64,000 nucleotides of DNA from Sternotherus odoratus (taxonomy: Eukaryota; Chordata; Testudines; Kinosternidae): contig JAVMKO010000006.1 of NCBI GenBank assembly GCA_032164245.1, positions 103,743,310 to 103,807,309 of the forward strand. Direction: 5' to 3'. Below are positions 21,810 to 33,800 of the stretch, piece by piece (the stretch's first letter is position 1; each line of letters begins with the position of its first letter). Both the position numbers and the translations under genes were made by a program. Under the pieces are notes generated by a model that had not been told where the DNA came from, ran no database searches, and saw nothing but the letters and a program-made list of their open reading frames with translations.

Positions 21810-24800
21810 CTGCAGGGGCAGACGCAGGGCGTATCGGGAAATGCAGATGGGGCTGGCCGGGGGGGACCCCACCAGCCCGAGTTTGCCTCAGTCCGCTTCC
21901 TCCTGAGGCAGGGAAAGGGTTAAGGGAGTGGTGCGGACACAGAGTGGAGGGAGGACCCAGCATGTGGGCTGAGCGGCCTTGGGGAGGAGCTGAGCCCAAT
22001 GAGACAGCTTAGGCCGGGTGGTGGGCACTGAATCCCAGCCACGGGTGGGGTGAGGAGGTGGGGAGCAGGGCAGGGCAGTCCCAGCTGCTCGTAGGGAGGA
22101 ACATGGGGGGGGGAGGCCCCCCGGGGGTTCACGGCCGAGATCATTACCTGGGATTGCGTGAATTCGTCGCTGTACTGACTGACGTATTTGCTGGTGTTGA
22201 AGGTGAACCACAGGGCCGTGCAGAACCGGGTCCGGGAGGAGGCCTGGAGGGAGAGCAGGACACCAGGCCTCAGCCCCCCCGCCCCCCCCCCCCCGCATCT
22301 GTAATCTCATTGGGGGGGGGCAGAGCATGAGACGGGTCGACCTCGCCTCCATAGGGCAGCCTCGCTGGTGCTGTCTGTCCGCCTTGGCACCTCTAGGGGG
22401 CATGGAGCCGTTGCACCTCACCCTGGGGGGCGCTCAGCCCCCTGCCACACTCTGGACAGGTTGGACCTGTCAGATCAGGAAGCTCCCAACTGAGACCCCC
22501 CCTTACCCGGGGGGGGGGGCAGCGGAGGAACAGGAGACTCAGCCCTGCCCCCAACTGAGACCTCAGGCCAGGGTGAGGGGCTCAGTCTCTTTGCAGAGGG
22601 GGCTGGGTAGGGCCTTGGATTCCCCCCCGAGCCTGCCAGTCTCCCCACCTGGGACTGGAGCAGACCTGGCGCCCCCTGGAGGAGAAAGGCCCCGTGTCCC
22701 ATTCCCTGCCCCGCTGGGGCTGGCTCAGTGACGGCGCCCCCTAGAGGAGACAGTAGCTTGGCCCGGAGCCCTGACCTGAATGCTGCCGGTGACCGACAAC
22801 ACCCCGCGGACGGTGATGACGGAGGAAGCGTCTATCCGGCCCAGGTCACACTCGTAGAGCCGCTGGTCTCCGGGCGAACAGTGCTAGGAAGAAACACACC
22901 AGCACGAGGTGGGGCGGGGTTCTCCGGAGAGCCGACGGGCGGGAATATGGGCACGAAGGGCCCCGAGAGGTTCCTGAGGCCCGGGCTCAGGGAGAGGAAC
23001 GGGGCTGTTCACACCAGTGGGCCTGGCAGGCGGGAACCGGGGCAGGTTTCCCGCACCACGTAGAGGAGGCTGGGAGGGGCGACAGCATGAAAACCCAAGA
23101 AGCGGGTCGGCGGGTCAGCAGGAGGCATTGGGCCCTTTCAGTCAGTGCCGGCCCCAGTGCCCCAGCCTGGCGCTAGGGGGCGCTGTGCTGCAGGGAGCAG
23201 GGGGGTGGGACTCAGTGGAGGGTACTGCCCCCTCCTGAGCAGCGCTGACCCCAGTGCGGGGCTGCCTGAAGGTCTTTCAAACTCAGCACTAGCGTGAGAC
23301 CCTGGGTGTTAAAGATTCCCTGATGCTTTTCCCCCAGTGTGGGGCTGTTAACCGTGGCGGCCTGGCCACATTACATGCTGCACTGCGCCCTTCCCCAGAG
23401 GTGGCTGCATCTCCGCACCGGGCGAGGGACCCCGTGAAGGACTTTGGGCTTCACCTCACTCGGCACGGGGACGCCTACCTTGGCAGTGTGGAAGGGGACG
23501 CTGCTGGCGCCTGTCTCTTTCGTTTTCCCGTCCGTGGCCATAGGATGGCAGGTCACGTTGGAGTCCTGGGGGAGCAAAGGAAACGCAGGAGGGTCACCCC
23601 GTGGACCCGTGTAGAACAGCCGATTGTCCGAGCCTGCCTGTGTCCCGTATCCTAGCCCAGGGTGACGGGGCTGTGCCGCGGGGGAGCCTCGCCACGGCCC
23701 ATCTCCCACCCTGGCACTGGGGGGCTGTGCCCTGGGGACCCCCCGGCTGTGTCCCACCTCCCCCCGGCACGGGGGATGCTGTGCCCTGGGGACCCCCGGC
23801 TGTGTCATCCCCTCCGGCACTAGGGGTGCTGTGCCCTGGGGAGCCCCGGGTCGTCCCACCACCCGCCTGGCACACGGGGGGGCTATGCCATGGGCCCCAC
23901 CCGGCTGTGTCCCACCTCCCCCCGGCACTAGGGGGGCTCTGCCATGGGGACCCCCCCGGCTCATCCATCCTTCGTGCCGTTCTCACCGTCTGCACATCCT
24001 GCACGTCCCAGACCAGCCCGTCCGGGAACTCCCGCGGCACCAACACGAACGCCGTCACCTCCGGCTGCTGGAAACTCCCGGGCAGCAGGTTCTTCACCTG
24101 CCAAGGAGACGCGCCCAGAGCAATGGGGGCCGAGGCTGCGGACCAGGCCCGTGTGGCCGGGCCATGGGGCCAGGGGGATGTGGGGCATTAGCGGAGGGTG
24201 GGGGATTCAAGTCGGGCGTGGAGGGGGGGGGGGCGGGAAGGCGGCCGGCCGGGGAGTGGGACAGGGAGGTGGGGAAGGGAGCTGCGGAGAGAGAGGGGTG
24301 TGGGAGTCCGGGGGCGGTGTCTGGAGGGGGCCCCCCCATCAGATCCCGCCCTCCCCCCCGCCACGCCCGGCCCCTCACCTGGTACACATGCTGCACGGTC
24401 TTGTTCTCTGCGTTCAGGGAGCTGAAGTTGACGTACTGGGTGGACCCGTCCGCGCTGCGATGGGGAAGAACAGTGGTGAGCGGGCCGGGCACCGACCCAC
24501 AGGTCAGGGGGCGCAGAGAGGGGAGAGGGAGCTTGGGGAGCCAGGACTCCTGGGTTCTAGCCCAGCTCTGGGAGGGGCGAGGGGGTGTGAGACTTACCCC
24601 TTGGTGATGATGTTTATGGGGTATAGGACTGGGATCCACAGAGCGTGGCTGTTATCCGCCAGGGTCCCATTCATCTCATTGTCACTGTGGGGAGGCGGAT
24701 GGACAAGTAGGAAACACGTTACAGCCCTCTGCAGCCACCCCCAGGCCCGAATGGGGGCTGGGCTCCCCCCCCCCCAAACGCCAGCGACATCTTCCTGGCA

Positions 24801-27800
24801 GGCACTGATATTTATTGCACCTTAAACCACAGACATCCCCAACTGCATTACACGTTCCATCCCTCGCCCGGCGCTGAGATGCGACCGTCTCTGGGGTGAG
24901 GCGTGGGGGCTGTTTATACAGGGATCCCTCGCCCGGCGCTGAGATGCGACTGTCTCTGGGGCGAGGCGTGGGGGCTGTTTATACAGGGATCCCTCGCCCG
25001 GCGCTGAGATGCGACTGTCTCTGGGGAGAGGCGTGGGGGCTGGTTATACGGGGATCCCTCGCCCGGCGCTGAGATGTGACTGTCTCTGGGGAGAGGCGTG
25101 GGGGCTGTTTATACGGGGATCCCTCGCCCGGCGCTGAGATGTGACTATCTCTGGGGAGAGGCGTGGGGGCTGTTTATACGGGGATCCCTCGCCCGGTGCT
25201 GAGATGTGACTGTCTCTGGGGAGAGGCGTGGGGGCTGGTTATACGGGGATCCCTCGCCCGGTGCTGAGATGCGACTGTCTCTGGGGAGAGGCGTGGGGGC
25301 TGGTTATACGGGGATCCCTCGCCCGGCGCTGAGATGTGACTGTCTCTGGGGAGAGGTGTGAGGGCTGGTTATACGGGGATCCCTCGCCCGGCGCTGAGAT
25401 GCGACTGTCTCTGGGGAGAGGCGTGGGGGCTGGTTATACGGGGATCCCTCGCCCGGCGCTGAGATGCGACTGTCTCTGGGGAGAGGCGTGGGGGCTGTTT
25501 ATACGGGGATCCCTCGCCCGGCGCTGAGATGCGACTGTCTCTGGGGAGAGGCGTGGGGGGCTGGTTATACGGGGATCCCTCGCCCGGCGCTGAGATGCGA
25601 CTGTCTCTGGGGAGAGGCGTGGGGGGCTGGTTATACGGGGATCCCTCTCCCGGCGCTGAGATGCGACTGTCTCTGGGGCGAGGCGTGGGGGCTGTTTATA
25701 CGGGGATCCCTCGCCCGGCGCTGAGATGCGACTGTCTCTGGGGAGAGGCGTGGGGGCTGGTTATACGGGGATCCCTTGCCCGGCGCTGAGATGCGACTGT
25801 CTCTGGGGAGAGGCGTGGGGGCTGTTTATACGGGGATCCCTCGCCCGGCGCTGAGATGCGACTGTCTCTGGGGAGAGGCGTGGGGGCTGTTTATACGGGG
25901 ATCCCTCGCCCGGCGCTGAGATGTGACTGTCTCTGGGGAGAGGCGTGGGGGCTGTTTATACGGGGATCCCTCGCCTGGCGCTGAGATGTGACTGTCTCTG
26001 GGGAGAGGCGTGGGGGCTGTTTATACGGGGATCCCTCGCCCGGCGCTGAGATGCGACTGTCTCTGGGGAGAGGCGTGGGGGCTGTTTATACGGGGATCCC
26101 TCGCCCGGCGCTGAGATGCGACTGTCTCTGGGGAGAGGCGTGGGGGCTGTTTATACGGGGATCCCTCGCCCGGCGCTGAGATGCGACTGTCTCTGGGGAG
26201 AGGCGTGGGGGCTGTTTATACAGGGATCCCTCGCCCGGCGCTGAGATGCGACTGTCTCTGGGGAGAGGCGTGGGGGCTGGTTATACGGGGATCCCTCGCC
26301 CGGCGCTGAGATGCGACTGTCTCTGGGGCGAGGCGTGGGGGCTGGTTATACGGGGATCCCTCGCCCGGCGCTGAGATGCGACTGTCTCTGGGGCGAGGCG
26401 TGGGGGCTGTTTATACGGGGATCCCTCGCCCGGCGCTGAGATGCGACTGTCTCTGGGGAGAGGCGTGGGGGCTGTTTATACGGGGATCCCTCGCCCGGCG
26501 CTGAGATGTGACTGTCTCTGGGGAGAGGCGTGGGGGCTGTTTATACGGGGATCCCTCGCCCGGCACTGAGATGCAGCCACTTCTGGGTCAGGGTGCAAGG
26601 ACACCACCCAGCTCGCTCCAGGCAGTACAAGCTGAGGAACAACTAATCTCCCCGTGACACAGGACACGACCCCCCCCACTCAGTGTCCAAGCAAGGGGGC
26701 TGTAGTCCGCGCTGTGGGGCTGAGGCCCGTGCTGCTGGGAGGGGGGCTGAGGCCCGCGCTGTGGGGCTGAGGCCCGTGCTGTGGGGCTGTGGCCTATTCA
26801 GCCAGGCCCCATGGGGTGGCCCAGCGGCCGCTCGCTCCCGGTTATCGGGGGCTCGTCCAGAGCTCCGCTCCCACCTCCGGGCCTCCACGTCCAGCGCCAG
26901 CCAGTCCCCCCAGGAGCTGTTGGTGAGAACGTCGAACAGCAGCTGGAGCAGAACCTGCGCAGGGCCAGACGGACCAGAGTCAGCGCTGACTGCGGGGGGA
27001 GAGCGCCCCCCAGGTCAGACCCCCCCAACCCGCCCGCTCAGACCCCCCCGCTGAGACCCCCACTGAGACCCCCGCTGAGACCCCCACCGATACCCCCCGC
27101 TGAGACCCCCCACCGATACCCCCCGCTCAGACCCCCGCTGAGACCCCCACTGAGACCCCCCCGCTGAGACCCCCGCTGAGACCCCCCACCGATACCCCCC
27201 GCTGAGACCCCCCACCGATACCCCCCGCTGAGACCCCCGCTGAGACCCCCCACCGATACCCCCCGCTGAGACCCCCGCTGAGACCCCCCACCGATACCCC
27301 CCGCTGAGACCCCCCACCGATACCCCCCGCTGAGACCCCCGCTCCCCACAGCACCTCCTGATGACCCCTGTGCTGAGCCCCCCTGCTGAGCCCCCCACAG
27401 CACAGCGCCCCCTGCTGAGACCTCACCGACCCCCCCCCGCTAAGCCCCCCCTACTGAAGCCCCCCCTGGTGAGCACCCCCCCGCTCCCCAAAGCACAGCG
27501 CCCCCTGCTGAGCACCCCCCCCGCTCCCTAGCCCCCAGGGGGTGACAGTGACTCACCCGGCTGTCCCCCCAGTAGATCGGGTGGCCGACGTTACAGGAGA
27601 GGTTCCTGGAGGTCGTGTCCGGAGTCTCCAGGCCATTGCAGCTCACCCTGGCCTGGATGCTGGACTGGGGGGGACACACCAATGATGGGTAAGGGGGGGG
27701 CAATGCTGGCCGGTGGTGCTTGTGAGACGAGACCCCCCCTGAGACAGCCGGTCCCCGGACACCCTGGGGCCAGGTCGGGGCTGGTACCCTAGAGGTGAAA

Positions 27801-30800
27801 GGCCCCAGGGCCCGTTGCCCGCCCCGTGAGGCAACCAGGCCGCCCTGAGACTGGCCCGGGTTCAAGCTGTCCCCAGTGCGGGGCGTCTGCCTGAGTCTGC
27901 TGAGAGCCTGAGCCCCTTCCTACCTCCAGCACCGAGGCCTTGCGGAAGGACAGGCCCGGCAGGTGGGGCAGGTGCACCACGGTGTGGTAGGCGTCTTCCC
28001 CGCGGTTGAGCAGCTCCAGTACCACCTGCAGCCGGGTGGAGGGCGACACCAGCAGCTGCTGCGACCTAGGGGAAGAGGGCAGGGGGGAGAGACCCGGTTA
28101 GCAGCAACTCCCCACACCGGGCACCAAAGGGGACTGCAAAGGACCCAGGTGTCCGGGCAATGGGTGGTACATGGGAGCAGACTCGACTCCCGGCCATGAT
28201 TGGATTTGCCGCCCCTGGTGGTGGGGGGTGGGGGGGGAGGAGCCATTGGGAGGTGGAGGGAGAAGCAGCTGGGGTGGGCTGGGAGAGCTGGGGCGGAGGG
28301 CGGAGTCGGTCTCAGTCCCTCCATTGTGATTTTAAAGGGTTAACAGAGGCATGGGGGAAGGGGGAAGTATTAGGGGAAAGCTCTGATGTGGGGCATTGGG
28401 GTCATCAAGGACTGAAGGGGGAGAGCGCCCCCTGCAGCACAGCGCCCCCTGCAGAGCCCCCCGCCTGTCCCCCCTGCAGCACAGCGCCCCCTGCTGAGCC
28501 CCCTCACCCCCTGCAGCACAGCGCCCCCTGCTGAGCCCCCCGCCTGTCCCCCCTGCAGCACAGCGCCCCCTGCTGAGCCTCCCGCCCGCCCCCTGCAGCA
28601 CAGCGCCCCCTGCTGAGCCCCCCGCCCGCCCCCTGCAGCACAGCGCCCCCTGCTGAGCCCCCCGCCCACCCCCTGCAGCACAGCGCCCCCTGCAGAGCAC
28701 CCCGCCCCCTCCCTGCAGCACAGCGCCCCCTGCTGAGCCCCCCACCCCCTGCAGCACAGCGCCCCCTGCTGAGCCCCCCACCCCCTGCAGCACAGCGCCC
28801 CCTGCTGAGCCCCCCGCTTGTCCCCCTGCCGCACAGCGCCCCCTGCTGTACGTGTGCTGGTGGAAGCGGATTTGCAGGTCGGCGTTGCACACTCCATCCT
28901 CCCCACAGTTCTTCTCGAAGGGGATCTGCGGGAGAGACCAGAGCCCAAGAGTTACTCCCAGCTCGGCTGGACTGGGCTGGCCCCCTCCCAGACCCGCCCC
29001 GGAGCCCAGCCCAGCCGGGCGATGCCGGTCCGAGCTCCCCTCACCTCGGTCACTGACGAGTTGTACAAGGGGTTCAGCGCCGGGCGCGGGGTCCCGGGGG
29101 GGCCACTGTCCTCTTGGAGGGCGAAGTGCAGGGAGATCTTGATCGCGGTGACGTAATCCTCAATGCAGTTCTGGACGGAGAGCGATCTCGCTGTCAACAC
29201 CCCCCGCGCTCCACCCCAGAGCCTGCTGCAGCCCAGCGCCGGGCAAGGGATCCCCGGAGAACCAACCCCTGGACCCCACCCACACAAGGGATCCCTGGTA
29301 TCAACAGCCACCGTGACCCGCTCCCGAGGCAGCCGCACCGTTACCCCCCCCCCCCCCCGTGGGTTAGGCAGTTCCCGCGGCGGGGGCTTACTGAGATGTG
29401 GATGGTCTCTGTTTTGCAGCGCTCCCCCTCCGAGATTTGCAGGCTCCCAGACGTGTTCCTCTGCCCGTCCCCGAACACCCCTCGGTTCCTCATGCGATTG
29501 GCGTCGATCTCCAGCCGGTAGGTGAGGGTGGCAGAGAGAGGCGCTGGCGGGGAGAGAGAGATGCGGGGAAATGCATAAAGGGCGGAGGAAGAGCTGGGAG
29601 CCAGGACTCCTGGGTTCCAGCTCCCGCTCTGGGGGAGGAGTGGGCTCCCAGGGGTTTTAGAGGACGTGGCTCGGCCCCCGTCGCTGACCTTGGTAGCGCC
29701 TGGTGGCTGAGCTGGCATTGAAGCAGACGGTGAGGTTGCTCTGAACACCCAGGAGGGAGGAAACGCTCCCCGAACACTCCACCTGCTTGACCGGGATTTC
29801 CTTCGGCAAGAACAACATGGTGGGGACCACAGTCAGGATGGGCCGGGACCTGGGGACACAACGGACAGTGTCAACCGAGAGGGGAAAGGCCCCATGTCCC
29901 ACTCTCTCGGAAGAGAACCCAGGAGTCCGGGAAACAGCTTCACCTCAGCAGAAACACCTTTCCTAGAGCCCCCACGGTGAGGTCCGGGAGTCCGTCCCCG
30001 CTGAGGTCCATCTGTCCGTGAATGGCTTGGCCGAAGTACTTCACAGCCGGAGAGAGCGCTGCGCCCTCGATTCTCTGTGGAACAGGGAGCGGGGGGAAAT
30101 CACGACAGTATGAGAACGTGAACGCTGGATTCCTGCAGCATGGGGTCCCCACAGTGACTGGAGATGGGACGTGGTCAGGACTCCCCATGGAAGAGCGCCC
30201 CCTAGAGCCAGGCTGGGAGACGGGACATGACTGGGACCCCTCCGTGGCAGAGCGCCCCCTAGTGCCAGGCTGGGACATGGAGCACAGCGCCCCCTACGGT
30301 CTCTCCTGACCTGGCTGTAGTGTGTGCTGAGCTCCCTCTGGTGGCCGTTGTATATGTAGACAACGCCCCGCTCCTCGCTCTCCAGCGGCGCCCCCACGGC
30401 GACGTCGGCCCAGCCGTCCCCGTTCAGGTCGGCCAGGGCGGTGATGGCTGCCCCGAAGCGGCCCAGGGGGTTCCCCGGGGCTCCCTGGAGCTCCGCGGCG
30501 CTGGTGAGCCTGGCCTGGGGACCGAGGGGGGAAAGGTTAGATACCAAGTCAGCGTCCCCCCCCCCCCAGCACTGCCCTGGGAACCCCCTAGGGAGACCCC
30601 CCTGCTGGAGACACCCCCCCACATCCTCTGCACTCCTAGCCCCAGGGTCCCCACGGTGCCGCCTGTGCCCCCCTTACTCACCTGCTCCCAGCGATAGATG
30701 TGGACCCTGCCCCCACTCCTCTCCTCATAGTACAGGGGGGCCCCCACGAGGAGCAGGTCCGTGTCCCCATCCCCGTCCACGTCCACAGAGCACAGAACGG

Positions 30801-33800
30801 ACCCGAAATAGGAGCCGATCTGCCAGCCAAAGCGGGGTGGGGGTCAGAGAGGTGGGGAGCAACCACAGCGCCCCCTAGTGAGCCTCACACGGCACCCAGC
30901 AGCACACGCCCCCTCACTAGCCCCTCCCCACTCCCTGACGAGCCCCCCTCCCCCTCCCTGCAGCACGGCGCCCCCTCACTAGCCCCTCCCCACTCCCTGA
31001 TGGGCCCCCGCCCCTCCCTGCAGCACGGCGCCCCCTGCTGAGCCCCCCGCCCCTCCCTGCAGCACGGCGCCCCCTGCTGAGCCCCCCGCCCCCTCCCTGC
31101 AGCATGACGCCCCCTGCTGAGCCCCCCGCCCCCTCCCTGCAGCACGGCGCCCCCTCACTAGCCCCTCCCCACTCCCTGATGGGCCCCCGCCCCTCCCTGC
31201 AGCACGGCGCCCCCTCACTAGACCCCCCCACTCCCTGACGAGCCCCCCACCTTCCCCTGCAGCACGACGCCCCCTGCTGAGCCCCCCACCTGTCCCCCTG
31301 CAGCACAGCGCCCCCTGCTGATCCCCCCGGCCCCTCCCTGCAGCACGGCGCCCCCTGCTGAGCCCCCCACTCCCTGCAGCACGGCTCCCCGTTCTCACCT
31401 GCTGGCCCAGGAGGTGTTGAGTGTCTGTCCAGTTGGCGCTGCCGGGGTCTATCTCAAACACGACGACCATCCCGACGTGCTGGTAGCGGGGGGCTCCCGC
31501 GGCGTAGAGCGTTCTGTTCTGGTGCTGCAGGGATTTCACCGCGTAGCCTGGGGGGGGGGGGGCAGGAAATGGTTCGGGATGAGAGGGGGATGGGCGTCCT
31601 CTCTCGCCCGGCCCGTGGAGGGGGAGAGCGGTGCCAGGGTGTGCCCCGGTCAGCCCTCCAAAGCTTCAGTAGCTGGAGAGCCACCCAGCTGCAGAGGCCC
31701 CCACCCCACCCCACCCCACCCCAGAGGCAGCTGCATTTCAGATCCTTGCATAAATGGCCCCCAGCCCACAGATGGGGGGTGCTGGGGCCGGCTGGGAGGC
31801 ACTGGGGGGAACGTACCCAGGTAGGCGTCCTTTAGCTGCTCGCTGGCCGAGGGGCTCCCGATGAAGGTCTCCGACGCCGAGTCGCCCCGCAGCTCAATCA
31901 GGCCCCCCGCCCAATCGTCTGCCCCCACGGCCCCCAGCACCACCCGGTCCTGCAGGGGGCGAGAGACACACCGTGGGGCAAAGGGGAGGGCAGAGGGACA
32001 GGGGAGCCCCTCAACTCCCCTGTCTGGGTCCTTCCCTGACCACCCCCAAACTCCCATAGCCCAGCCCCCCCATAGTCCAGGTCCCTCCCTTCCTGAACTC
32101 CAATAGTCCTGGCCCCTCCATGACCCCTCTGGACCCCCATGGCCCAGGACCCCCCTCATGTAGTCCCAGCTCATTCCAGGCCCCTCCCCAACCCCCCCCC
32201 ATAGCCTAGAATTCCCCCCAATCCCCCCAAGCTCCCAAAAGCCCCCCCACCTCTGAACCCCCACAGCCCTGGCCCCTCTCCCAGCCTCCTGAACCTCACT
32301 CGCTCAGACCCCTCCCCCATCCCAAACCACTATAGCCCAGGCCCCCTCCTGGGGGCTCACCTTGGCCAGGTCCACACTGAATCCGCTGGAGGAGAGCTCC
32401 AGGTGGAAGGAGCTGCGGCTACTGGTACCTGCAAGACAGAGAGGGGTGGGAGCTCAGAGCAGGACCCCGGGTGGGAGCTCAGAGCAGTGACCCCGTAGGA
32501 AGAGCCTGCCCTAAGTATAACGTAACCTAGAATTACTTTCATCACATGAAGTGGGTCTTCACCCACGAAAGCTCACGATCCCTAAGATCTGTTAGTCTAT
32601 AAGGTGCCACAAGACTCTGTCGCTTTTGCAGATCCAGACTAACGGGGCTACCCCTCTGATACTAGAATTACTGTTTACCTATAAGGGACTGTGTCTGTGT
32701 CTGGCAGGAGATAACTTGCGAATGGTTCTCTCATTACACTAATTGATTGCATTTCCCTAGTTAATTTACCTTCAATAGGTGTTAAATCCTTCCAGACACA
32801 GAGATCCATTTCAAAAGGTATTTTTTTCTCCTGCTGATAATAGGCCCATCCAGATTAAACAGCTTCTTAGAATTGATATGCTAATGTACAACTTTTTTTT
32901 TGCTTTCTGTGTGTATAAATGCATCTTACTTCTGTTCCATTCTATGCATCCGATGAAGTGGGCTATAACCCACAAAAGCTTATGCTGAAATAAACTGGTT
33001 AGTCTCTAAGGTGCTACAAAGTCTTCCTTGTCTTATTTACGGATACAGACTAACACAGCTGCTAATCTTAAACCTATAACTTTAAATCACAGCAGAAATT
33101 CCTAAGGGGGGGTTTGTCGCCCTGAGGCTTTGGTTGGTAAATTGTAGTGTTTTCCTATTGATGTTCTACAAGGGATTTATTCCTTTCTTTTTTCTTTAAT
33201 TAAAATCTTTCTTTTAAGAATTGGACTGCTTGTTTTCCATTGTGTAGATTCAGGCTTTGAATCAGGAAAAGTCTCACAGGAAAAGTGAGTTTTTCCCCCC
33301 TCAAGGGGGGATGATAGGTTGGAGAGGGGTCTGAGAAAGGGAAGGGGGGGCTCCAAGTAGCCCAACCCCCCTAGTTTTGGGGGTGCTTCTTTACTTGGTG
33401 GTGGCAGCTGTTAGTTCCAGACACAGGAGAAGTTTGTGCTCTGGGGGAAAAGTTAACCTAAGCTGGTAAAATAAGCTTAGGGGGCTCTTTCTTTTTTTCG
33501 TGCAGGTCCCCACATCTGTACCTGAGAGTTCAAAGTGGGGAGGCAATCCTGACAGAGCCCCCCACGCCTCACCCCAGAGACAGCTGCATCTCGGTGACAG
33601 CTAACAGACGGAACGGTTAGAGCAGGGGGTGGGGAGGCTGGGAGGCTGGTCCTATCCCAGGCTCTGGGAAGGGCGGGGGGGGGGGAGGGTCTAGTGGGTT
33701 AGAGAAGTGGGGAGGTGGAGAGTCAGGAGCCTGAGTTCTGAGTATTGCCTCAGCTTTTCATCCCGAGGGGAACTGCTGAGTTCTGGGTCCAGTGTGTGTT

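Larger units (their letters stand above)
22148..29849 (-). other. ITGAL: ITGAL exons 16-28: thigh, calf-1 and calf-2 leg domains
   Basis: Exons 16-28 are 29,689-29,849; 29,392-29,543; 29,045-29,170; 28,852-28,925; 27,924-28,065; 27,557-27,664; 26,875-26,954; 24,598-24,684; 24,379-24,454; 23,987-24,097; 23,479-23,565; 22,776-22,883; 22,148-22,243. They encode about residues 611-1080, the Ig-like leg domains. Landmarks are [14 protein letters not shown] (exon 16), [14 protein letters not shown] (17), [13 protein letters not shown] (19), [13 protein letters not shown] (20), [14 protein letters not shown] (22) and [10 protein letters not shown] (23). All match the order of alpha-L. The donor of exon 19 (28,851) abuts a CTCF-like minisatellite. 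I have one exon fewer than I recall for the human gene, so one junction may be fused or one short exon missed, although the phases leave no gap. Confidence 0.9.

Noticed and set aside
24866..26575. Regular spacing of a repeat resembling a CRISPR array.
   Set aside because: Units are contiguous without unique spacers, in a vertebrate intron; it is a minisatellite.
27015..27426. Frames encoding (Ser/Gln/Arg/Gly)n repeats in intron 21.
   Set aside because: They are translations of the C-rich minisatellite and lie between two confirmed ITGAL exons.
28846..28925. ITGAL exon 19 possibly ending at another donor inside the array.
   Set aside because: Only the GT at 28,851-28,850 leaves phase 2, which the next exon requires.
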